Positions 1 to 5,460 of a stretch of 5,460 nucleotides of DNA are shown here, in pieces. Position numbers and translations under genes: made by a program. Source of the stretch: an uncultured Clostridia bacterium (GTDB lineage: Bacteria; Bacillota; Clostridia; Oscillospirales; Oscillospiraceae). The notes beneath the pieces were generated by a model. That model had not been told where the DNA came from. It did not search any database and was given only the letters and a program-made list of their open reading frames with translations. The stretch lies in contig CAMGPO010000095.1 of the NCBI GenBank assembly GCA_946060825.1, positions 1-5,460 on the forward strand, in the 5' to 3' direction. Position 1 is the stretch's first letter. Each line of letters opens with the position of its first letter.

Positions 1-2495
1 GGCTGAACTATGAGATCGGTGTCATCAGCCGCATGGGCTATGTGAACTACTATCTGATCGTCTGGGACTTTATCCGCTATGCCAAGGAGCGGGGAATTCC
101 CGTTGGTCCGGGCAGAGGTTCCGGCGCCGCCTCCATCGCGGCCTACTGCCTCCACATCACTGAGATTGACCCGATGAAGTATGCCCTGATCTTCGAGCGG
201 TTCCTGAACCCGGAGCGGGTTTCCATGCCGGACTTCGATACGGACTTCTGCCAGGAGCGCCGGGGCGAGGTCATCGACTATGTGACGCGGAAATACGGGG
301 CCGACCACGTGGCTCAGATCGTCACCTTCGGCACCCTGGCGGCGAGAGCCGCCATTCGGGATGTGGGCCGGGCCATGAACTTCACCTATGCCGAGACCGA
401 CGTGGTGGCCAAGCTGATTCCCACGACCCTCCACATGACCCTGGACGAGGCCCTGCGGGTTTCGCCCCAGCTCAAGGAGAAGTACGACGGCGACGAGCGC
501 ATCCGCTCCCTGATCGACACGGCCCGGGCCATCGAGGGCATGCCCCGCAATACCTCGACCCATGCCGCCGGCGTCGTCATCACCGAGCGGCCGGTCTATG
601 ACTATGTGCCGCTCTCCCGGAACGACGACACCATCGTCACCCAGTTCACCATGACAACCATCGAAGAGCTGGGCCTGCTGAAGATGGACTTCCTGGGCCT
701 GCGCAACCTGACGGTCATCGAGGACGCGGAGCGGGAGATCCGCCGCCGCACACCGGATTTCTCCATGAAAAACGTTTCGGACAGTGATCCGGAAACCTAC
801 AAAATGCTTGGCGAGGGCCGCACCTCCGGTGTGTTCCAAATGGAATCCGCCGGCATGACCGGCGTCTGCGTCCAGATGAAGCCAGGCTCCATCGAGGATC
901 TGACGGCTATCGTGGCCCTTTACCGGCCCGGCCCCATGGACTCGATCCCCAAGTTCATCACCAACAAACTGAATCCAAAACTCATCACCTACAAAACGCC
1001 GCAGTTGGAGTCCATTTTATCGGTCACCTATGGGTGTATGGTATATCAGGAGCAGGTGATCGAGATCTTCCGCCGCCTCGGCGGCTACACCCTCGGCCAG
1101 GCCGACAATATGCGCCGGGCCATCTCCAAGAAGAAGCAGGCCGTCATCGTGGCTGAGCGCAAGACCTTCGTCTACGGCGATCCGGAGCGCGGTATTCCCG
1201 GCGCGGTGAAAAACGGCGTCAGTGAGCAGGCGGCCCAGGAGATCTATGACGAGATTCTCGACTTTGCCAACTACGCCTTCAACAAGGCCCACGCCGTCTG
1301 CTATGCCAAGGTGGCCTACGACACGGCCTACCTCAAGTGTCACTTCCCCAAGGAATACATGGCGGCGCTGATGACCTCGGTGCTCGACAGCTCCGGCAAG
1401 ATCGCCGCCTACATGGCCGCTTGCAAGGAGATGGGCATCGCCCTTCTCCCGCCGGATATCAATGAGTCGGAGGACAATTTCACACCGGTGGAGGGCGGCA
1501 TCCGCTTCGGCCTTGCCGCTGTCAAGAACATCGGCAAGGGTTTGATCCGGCAGGTCATCCGGGAACGGGAGACCAACGGCTCCTTCCTGACCTTCGAGGA
1601 CCTCTGCGAGCGCACCTGTGACACCGATCTCAACAAGCGTGCCATGGAAAACCTCATCAAGTGCGGTGCGTTGGACTGTTTTGGCCTGCACCGCTCCCAG
1701 CTCCTGCGGATCTATGACGTGGTCATGGACGCCGTGGCCGAGAGCCGGCGGCAGAACGTCGACGGCCAGATGGGATTCTTTGACGTGGCCATGGACAACC
1801 CTGCACCCTCCATCGAGATCCCCGATATTCCGGAGCTGCGGCGCTCGGATCTGATGGCCATGGAAAAGGAAACCACCGGCCTCTATCTCTCCGGCCATCC
1901 GATGGATGACTACCGTCCCTTGCTCAAGGGTGCCAACGTGGTGCCCATCGGTGAGCTGCTGGCCAGTTTCAGCGACGGCGACGGCGTCTATCAGGACGAA
2001 CAGACCCTCTCTGTGGCGGGCATTGTGCAGAAGGTACGGAAAAAAACCACGCGCAACAACTCTATCATGGCCTATGTCACCATCGAGGACGACACCGGCT
2101 CCATGGAAAACCTGGCCTTCTCCAACACCCTGCGGCAGTATGAACGGCTGCTGCAGGAGGGGACGGCGGTGATTTTGAACGGCCGCGTCTCGGTGCGGGA
2201 CGAAAAGGAGCCGCAGCTCGTCATCAACCGGGTCGCGCCCATCGGCGGAGGCGGCGGGGAACCGCCCGGCCAGCAGCTGGCCCCGCGCGGTAAGCTCTAT
2301 CTCAAGCTGCCCTCGGAGCAGGCAGCGGTCTGCGGAAAGGTCTGCGCGATTCTGTCCATGTTCCCGGGCAAAATCCAGACGGTGCTCTATTTTGCAGACA
2401 CGGGCCTTCGCCGCGGTACGACCTGCGATTCCCAGGAACTGATGCTGGGAGAATTGCGCCGGATATTGGGACCTGAAAACGTTGTTCTGAAATAG
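1..2495 (+). CDS. dnaE: DNA polymerase III alpha subunit, DnaE type (5' end missing)
   Basis: Catalytic subunit of the replicative polymerase, acting at the cytoplasmic replication fork. The frame is open from base 1 (first full codon at base 3). The apparent Met at base 33 is internal, because family-typical sequence (LNYEIGVISRMGYVNYYL) precedes it. Numbering from that Met: GPGRGSGAAS at 25-34; PDFDTDF with catalytic Asp67 and Asp69 (E. coli D401/D403); THAAGVVIT at 176-184; third catalytic Asp219 in KMDFLGLRNLT (E. coli D555). The fingers region includes YRPGPMDS (298-304) and AFNKAH (415-420). A helix-hairpin-helix segment spans about 519-551, QMGFFD at 579-584 is a likely beta-clamp-binding motif, and an OB fold spans about 656-735. 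A Gly-rich linker (738-742) then leads to a short C-terminal domain. Roughly 300-350 N-terminal residues (PHP domain) are missing because the window starts inside the gene. All catalytic Asp are present, with no frameshift. Firmicutes usually also carry PolC, with DnaE extending primers; PolC is not visible here. Confidence 0.97.
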   Translation, partial: LNYEIGVISRMGYVNYYLIVWDFIRYAKERGIPVGPGRGSGAASIAAYCLHITEIDPMKYALIFERFLNPERVSMPDFDTDFCQERRGEVIDYVTRKYGADHVAQIVTFGTLAARAAIRDVGRAMNFTYAETDVVAKLIPTTLHMTLDEALRVSPQLKEKYDGDERIRSLIDTARAIEGMPRNTSTHAAGVVITERPVYDYVPLSRNDDTIVTQFTMTTIEELGLLKMDFLGLRNLTVIEDAEREIRRRTPDFSMKNVSDSDPETYKMLGEGRTSGVFQMESAGMTGVCVQMKPGSIEDLTAIVALYRPGPMDSIPKFITNKLNPKLITYKTPQLESILSVTYGCMVYQEQVIEIFRRLGGYTLGQADNMRRAISKKKQAVIVAERKTFVYGDPERGIPGAVKNGVSEQAAQEIYDEILDFANYAFNKAHAVCYAKVAYDTAYLKCHFPKEYMAALMTSVLDSSGKIAAYMAACKEMGIALLPPDINESEDNFTPVEGGIRFGLAAVKNIGKGLIRQVIRERETNGSFLTFEDLCERTCDTDLNKRAMENLIKCGALDCFGLHRSQLLRIYDVVMDAVAESRRQNVDGQMGFFDVAMDNPAPSIEIPDIPELRRSDLMAMEKETTGLYLSGHPMDDYRPLLKGANVVPIGELLASFSDGDGVYQDEQTLSVAGIVQKVRKKTTRNNSIMAYVTIEDDTGSMENLAFSNTLRQYERLLQEGTAVILNGRVSVRDEKEPQLVINRVAPIGGGGGEPPGQQLAPRGKLYLKLPSEQAAVCGKVCAILSMFPGKIQTVLYFADTGLRRGTTCDSQELMLGELRRILGPENVVLK

Positions 2496-2499
2496 ATGA

Positions 2500-2528
2500 T
2501 TCACAAACGTCAAAATCTATGCTATAAT
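2500..2528 (+). promoter_or_regulatory. Predicted sigma-A promoter of the lipoprotein/two-component operon
   Basis: The -35 box TTCACA (2500-2505, one mismatch to TTGACA) is followed by a 17-nt spacer and a perfect -10 box TATAAT (2523-2528). TGC at 2520-2522 gives an extended -10. Transcription should start near A2535, leaving a leader of about 29 nt before the TTG start at 2564. The -35 box begins five bases after the dnaE stop codon, so this is a dedicated promoter for the downstream genes. I see no further promoter of comparable quality before the regulator or the kinase, which suggests all three genes depend on this one. The match is close to consensus, but activity is inferred. Confidence 0.8.
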
Positions 2529-2533
2529 AACTT

Positions 2534-2546
2534 AATTCGAGGAATT
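2534..2546 (+). other. Short inverted repeat at the predicted transcription start
   Basis: AATTC (2534-2538) and GAATT (2542-2546) form a perfect 5-bp inverted repeat around the loop GAG. It lies on the predicted +1 position, just upstream of the ribosome binding site. It could be a weak hairpin at the mRNA 5' end or a half-operator, but five AT-rich base pairs in an AT-rich stretch can easily arise by chance. Confidence 0.25.
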
Positions 2547-2550
2547 TGAA

Positions 2551-2556
2551 AGGAGG
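2551..2556 (+). promoter_or_regulatory. Ribosome binding site that fixes a TTG start
   Basis: A perfect AGGAGG (part of AAAGGAGG, 2549-2556) lies seven nucleotides upstream of TTG at 2564-2566. This decides the lipoprotein start. The in-frame TTG at 2546 lies before this site and would translate through the ribosome binding site itself, adding six residues ahead of the signal peptide. No ATG or GTG start fits the signal peptide better. Confidence 0.85.
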
Positions 2557-2563
2557 CAGAGCA

Positions 2564-3910
2564 TTGCATCTACGGTTTCATAAGCGGCTTGTCCTTTGCC
2601 TGCTGGCTCTGCTGCTTTCGGCCTGTCTGAGTGGCTGCCTGCTGAAATCGGCGGATGAGCTCTATGCCCTGCCGCGGCAGTCGGACGCCTATTACGATCT
2701 GCAAACCGAGATCGAAACGATTGTCACCGGCACGGTGACCTACTGCGCCCCGACGGACGGGGAGAACCGTCAACCCCTGCAAATGCAGGACCTGGACGGC
2801 GATGGCAGCAATGAGGCCATCGTTTTTGCCCGGGATACCGGCGAGAAGCCTCTGAAGATCTTCATCTTTGATCGGGATGGCGAGGGCTACCACTTGGTAT
2901 CCACCATCGAAGGGGACGGCACCAGCTTTGGGTCGGTACTGTACGCCCAGATGGACGGCTCGCCGGGACAGGAGATTGTCGTCGGCCGCAGCATCAGCGA
3001 TCAGGTGCAGAAGTCCATCAGTGTGTACACCTTCCAGGGCAACAGCACGGTGGAGCTGATGTCCGCCAACTACTCTGTCTACACCACAGCTGATCTGGAT
3101 GCCGATGGCCGAACCGACCTGTTTCTGATTCGGTTTGAAACGGAAGCCCAGACTGCGGCCGTGGAACTCTTCCGCTACAGCGAGGGCGTTATGATCCGGG
3201 ATCCGGAGCTGAGCCTGTCCAACGGCGTCACCAACGTTAAGCGCATTGTCTCCGGCTATACGGATGCGGATGTTCCGGCGGTTTTTGTGGCAGGTGCGCT
3301 GGACGAGAACCTGATCGTCACGGACGTTTTTGCTCTGCGGGATGGTGTCTTCCAGAACATTGCAGCCTCCGGTGAAGTCCCCGGCGGCCTGACGGTACGG
3401 AATTACAATGTCTACGGAACGGATATTGATGATGACGGACTCATTGAGCTCCCGGAGGTGCGGACATTGCCGGACTTGAAGGACGCGGGTGACACAACAG
3501 CCTTTCGTCTTATACGGTGGTACAATCTGGATCTGGAAGGCAATAAAAAGGAGAAACTGCTGACATACCACGACTATTCCTATGGCTTCTATCTGGTTTT
3601 AGATCCGCAATGGGATGGCCGTGTGACCATAAGTCTGGACGATTCTGTGGAGGAGGGTACCGCTTATACGTTCCGTTGGTGGAACGGCACGAACCTGCCG
3701 CAGGAGGAGCTCTTTACCCTCTACGTGCTGACCGGCGACCACCGGCAGCAGCTGGCTGAAACAGACGGCCGGTTTCCTCTGGGGGACCGGAACGAAGTCA
3801 CCGTCGCTGCCTCGCTGGCAGAGGGAGGAGAAGGTGCCGGCTTGACGGAAGAGGAATTGAAGGACTGCTTCTGTTTTATCCACATGGATTGGAACTCCGG
3901 CGAAATGTGA
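2564..3910 (+). CDS. Predicted lipoprotein with FG-GAP/VCBS-like propeller repeats
   Basis: A 448-residue secreted, membrane-anchored protein of unknown specific function, read from TTG 2564. A short basic N-terminus (MHLRFHKR) precedes a hydrophobic core at residues 9-20. Two overlapping lipoboxes follow, LSAC (Cys21) and LSGC (Cys25), so lipid attachment outside the membrane is expected at one of them. The mature part has acidic repeats about 48-58 residues apart: DLDGDG (76-81), a degenerate copy QMDGSPGQE (129-137), DLDADG (177-182), a weak copy near 231-243 and DIDDDG (287-292). Most are followed by a hydrophobic beta strand. This DxDxDG-plus-strand pattern is typical of calcium-binding loops in FG-GAP/VCBS beta propellers. 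Residues 340-448 form a separate tail I do not recognise, ending near a CFC motif (435-437). The gene lies 10 nt before a response regulator, so it is probably co-transcribed with the two-component genes. A role as ligand-binding partner of the kinase is inference; an unrelated surface function is equally allowed by the sequence. Confidence 0.85.
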   Translation: MHLRFHKRLVLCLLALLLSACLSGCLLKSADELYALPRQSDAYYDLQTEIETIVTGTVTYCAPTDGENRQPLQMQDLDGDGSNEAIVFARDTGEKPLKIFIFDRDGEGYHLVSTIEGDGTSFGSVLYAQMDGSPGQEIVVGRSISDQVQKSISVYTFQGNSTVELMSANYSVYTTADLDADGRTDLFLIRFETEAQTAAVELFRYSEGVMIRDPELSLSNGVTNVKRIVSGYTDADVPAVFVAGALDENLIVTDVFALRDGVFQNIAASGEVPGGLTVRNYNVYGTDIDDDGLIELPEVRTLPDLKDAGDTTAFRLIRWYNLDLEGNKKEKLLTYHDYSYGFYLVLDPQWDGRVTISLDDSVEEGTAYTFRWWNGTNLPQEELFTLYVLTGDHRQQLAETDGRFPLGDRNEVTVAASLAEGGEGAGLTEEELKDCFCFIHMDWNSGEM

Positions 3911-3920
3911 GGAGAAAAAT

Positions 3921-4607
3921 ATGAAAAAGGTACTAATTCTGGAAGATGAAGTGAATATCCGCAGCTTTGTGGTCATCAACCTGAGGCGGGCCGGATATGA
4001 CGTGATTGAGGCGGGGCTCGGTCAGGAGGCTCTGGACAAGCTGGCCCAGAATCCAGACATTGGCGTGGCGATTCTCGATGTCATGCTGCCTGATATCGAT
4101 GGTTTTGAGGTCTGCCGCAGCATCCGCACCACTAACCGCCAGATCGGCATCATCATGCTGACGGCCCGGAATCAGGAGATGGACAAGGTTACCGGCCTGA
4201 TGACAGGTGCGGATGACTACATGACCAAGCCATTCTCTCCGGCGGAGCTGACGGCCCGGATCGATGCCCTTTACCGCCGCATCGGCAACGACACTGCCGC
4301 CGACGCCGAAGAACTGCGCCAGGGACCTTTTACGCTGAACATCCGAAACCGCACTCTGGACAAGGCGGGAACCCGGATCAGGCTGACCCAGGTGGAATAT
4401 GCGATTATGAAGCTTTTTATGCAGAATCCGGGCCGCGCCCTCTCCCGGGAGGACATTCTGACGACGGTTTGGGGCCGGGACTATGATGGCGAGCTGAAGA
4501 TCGTGGACGTGAATATCCGCCGCCTGCGGATCAAGATTGAAGATGACACCGCGAATCCCACCTATATTACCACCGTATGGGGCTTTGGCTATAAATGGGG
4601 CGCATAA
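3921..4607 (+). CDS. OmpR/PhoB-family response regulator
   Basis: A 228-residue cytoplasmic transcription factor expected to be phosphorylated by the kinase encoded next. The receiver domain (1-120) has every key residue: acidic pocket Glu8-Asp9, phosphoacceptor Asp53 in ILDVMLPD, Thr81 in MLTA, aromatic switch Tyr100 in DDYMTKPF, and Lys103. After a short linker (about 121-133), a winged-helix DNA-binding domain covers 134-228. Its recognition helix lies around 191-207 (includes VDVNIRRLR), and the C-terminal wing ends in GFGYKWGA. The length is normal for the family. ATG 3921 is preceded by AGGAG (3910-3914), which overlaps the upstream TGA stop and has six-nucleotide spacing. The gap to the lipoprotein gene is only 10 nt, and the kinase gene overlaps its end by 13 nt. 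Target genes cannot be read from the window; autoregulation of the promoter at 2500 is plausible but no binding repeat is convincing. The family is certain; the exact orthologue (PhoP, WalR or other) is not. Confidence 0.96.
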   Translation: MKKVLILEDEVNIRSFVVINLRRAGYDVIEAGLGQEALDKLAQNPDIGVAILDVMLPDIDGFEVCRSIRTTNRQIGIIMLTARNQEMDKVTGLMTGADDYMTKPFSPAELTARIDALYRRIGNDTAADAEELRQGPFTLNIRNRTLDKAGTRIRLTQVEYAIMKLFMQNPGRALSREDILTTVWGRDYDGELKIVDVNIRRLRIKIEDDTANPTYITTVWGFGYKWGA

Positions 4608-5460
4608 AAAAGGACCGCGTCCTGGGAGCGGAATCGATTTTTGGACGTCGGAGCGGCGGCCTGCGCGCCAGATGGTTTACCAATACCCTCGGCGTGGTGC
4701 TGGCCATTGTGGTCGCCTGCGTCATCATCTTTTCGATGGTGATCTCGTCCTATTACTACTCGACGCTCCGCTCCGGCATGGAGACCAAAGCCAATACGAC
4801 CAGCAGCTTCTTTGAGAGCTATATCTCTCAGAGCTATAACGAGTTCTATGAGTCCTGCATCTCCTTTGCCCAGAGCTTCGAGGACAAGAACACCATGGAG
4901 CTCCAGTTTATCGACACCGGCGGACGGCTGGTTGCGTCCTCCTATGCCCAGTGGTCCGGCTCCTCGCCGGGAACCTCGGACATTGCGGATGCGATGGAGC
5001 AGCGGGAGACGGTACCCTTCATGGGCGAGGATCCCAGAACCGGAGAGCGGATTCTGGCGGTCTCCACACCGCTGATTTACTCCAACGGTGAGGTCATCGG
5101 CGTCCTGCGCTATGTGACAAGCCTGCGAAATGCTGACCGGCAGATTTTGCTGATCACAGCCACGGTTGTTCTGGTCGGTCTGGCCTTTGTCCTGTTTGTC
5201 ATCTTCGGCAGCAATTACTTTCTGCGCTCCATTCTGGAGCCGATTGCCGAGATCACGGCCACGGCCAAGCGCATCGCCGCCGGCAGCTACGGCAGTCACA
5301 TTCAGAAGATTTCCAAGGACGAGATCGGCGAACTGGCCGAGACCATCAACGAGATGTCCGACGCTATCAGCCGGACCGAGCGGATGCAGTCGGAACTGGT
5401 TTCCGCGGTGTCCCATGAGCTGCGTACTCCACTGACGGCCATCACCGGCTGGGGCGAAAC
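4595..5460 (+). CDS. Membrane sensor histidine kinase (3' end missing)
   Basis: Sensor kinase partner of the preceding regulator; 288 full codons are visible before the window ends. The chosen start is ATG 4595, inside the last codons of the regulator gene (13-nt overlap). No better in-frame start precedes the first membrane segment, and the lack of a good ribosome binding site suggests translational coupling. The order is: basic cytoplasmic N-terminus (1-27); membrane segment 1 (about 28-51); extracytoplasmic domain (about 52-182); membrane segment 2 (about 184-205); HAMP linker (about 206-262, with LEPIAEI and DEIGELAETIN); then the HisKA helix with phosphoacceptor His274 in SHELRTPL. The ATP-binding domain lies beyond the window, so truncation is by the window edge. 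The sensor domain contains FIDTGGRLVASS (105-116) and a later VSTPLIYSNGEVIGVLRYV strand pair. This resembles Cache/PAS-like domains of WalK/PhoR-type kinases, an impression only. The ligand is unknown; the upstream lipoprotein may supply or modulate it. Confidence 0.95.
   Translation, partial: MGRIKKDRVLGAESIFGRRSGGLRARWFTNTLGVVLAIVVACVIIFSMVISSYYYSTLRSGMETKANTTSSFFESYISQSYNEFYESCISFAQSFEDKNTMELQFIDTGGRLVASSYAQWSGSSPGTSDIADAMEQRETVPFMGEDPRTGERILAVSTPLIYSNGEVIGVLRYVTSLRNADRQILLITATVVLVGLAFVLFVIFGSNYFLRSILEPIAEITATAKRIAAGSYGSHIQKISKDEIGELAETINEMSDAISRTERMQSELVSAVSHELRTPLTAITGWGE

Noticed and set aside
960..1050. Locally AT-richer stretch inside dnaE as a possible insertion or recombination patch
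   Set aside because: The encoded sequence aligns smoothly with the expected polymerase fingers region (through VTYGCMVYQEQV), with no frame break or flanking repeats.
2477..2512. Two ACGT-centred repeats (AAAACGTTG and CAAACGTCA) as a possible regulator-binding direct repeat
   Set aside because: The spacing is 28 bp, not the 10-11 bp (or its double) usual for OmpR/PhoB sites. One copy is inside dnaE coding sequence and the shared core is only a few bases.
1017..2513. A 498-codon open frame on the minus strand across the dnaE 3' half
   Set aside because: It is the antisense shadow of a clearly real dnaE, as is common in GC-rich coding DNA. Its protein has no recognisable domain, and it begins in the intergenic gap with no ribosome binding site I could support.
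2546..2563. Earlier TTG start for the lipoprotein at 2546
   Set aside because: It would place the perfect AGGAGG inside the coding sequence and has no ribosome binding site of its own; TTG 2564 has ideal spacing.
2570..3571. A 333-codon open frame on the minus strand opposite the lipoprotein gene
   Set aside because: The + strand frame has a promoter, ribosome binding site, signal peptide and repeat motifs. The antisense product shows none of these.
3842..3879. Internal promoter before the response regulator (TTGACG at 3842, TTGAAG at 3857, TTTTAT at 3874)
   Set aside because: Spacers from these -35-like boxes to the -10-like box are about 26 and 11 nt, and there is no -10 box at 16-18 nt from either.
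4606..4624. AAAAAAGGA just after the regulator stop as a ribosome binding site for a later kinase start, or as a slippery frameshift site
   Set aside because: No ATG, GTG or TTG in the kinase frame follows at usable spacing, only CTG. For frameshifting, the A-run lies beyond the regulator stop codon, so ribosomes in that frame would terminate first.
4589..5416. A 275-codon open frame on the minus strand opposite the kinase gene
   Set aside because: The + strand frame encodes two membrane segments, a HAMP linker and an H-box, so the antisense frame is a shadow.

Overview
The window looks like chromosomal DNA from a moderately GC-rich (near 60% by eye) Firmicute of the class Clostridia, most likely an Oscillospiraceae-type gut anaerobe. 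This rests on the DnaE sequence style, the purine-rich AGGAGG-type ribosome binding site, the near-consensus sigma-A promoter, and the histidine kinase H-box context (SHELRTPLTAITGWGE), which I associate with that group from memory. The genus is not decided by the sequence. All genes run on the + strand.

Layout. Bases 1-2495 hold the 3' part (about 830 codons) of dnaE, the DNA polymerase III alpha subunit. Its N-terminal PHP region lies upstream of the window. Bases 2496-2563 are a short, AT-rich intergenic gap. It carries one strong promoter (TTCACA, 17-nt spacer, extended -10 TGC-TATAAT) and a ribosome binding site, and no visible dnaE terminator. Bases 2564-3910 encode a predicted lipoprotein with a signal peptide, two overlapping lipoboxes and about five repeats of roughly 50 residues. 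Three of these carry the DxDxDG calcium-loop signature of FG-GAP/VCBS beta-propeller repeats. Bases 3921-4607 encode an OmpR/PhoB-type response regulator. Bases 4595-5460 encode the first 288 residues of its sensor histidine kinase, which starts 13 nt inside the regulator gene and runs off the window just after the phosphoacceptor histidine.

How the genes fit together. dnaE is a housekeeping replication gene that happens to lie upstream. The other three genes are tightly packed (10-nt gap, then a 13-nt overlap) behind one promoter and look like one operon. The simplest reading is a membrane signalling module: a surface-anchored propeller lipoprotein, a kinase with an extracytoplasmic Cache/PAS-like sensor domain, and a DNA-binding regulator. 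Whether the lipoprotein is a signal-sensing accessory to the kinase or only a co-regulated cargo gene is inference. This module is the most interesting part of the window; the remainder is ordinary. No mobile element, CRISPR array, tRNA or rRNA was seen.
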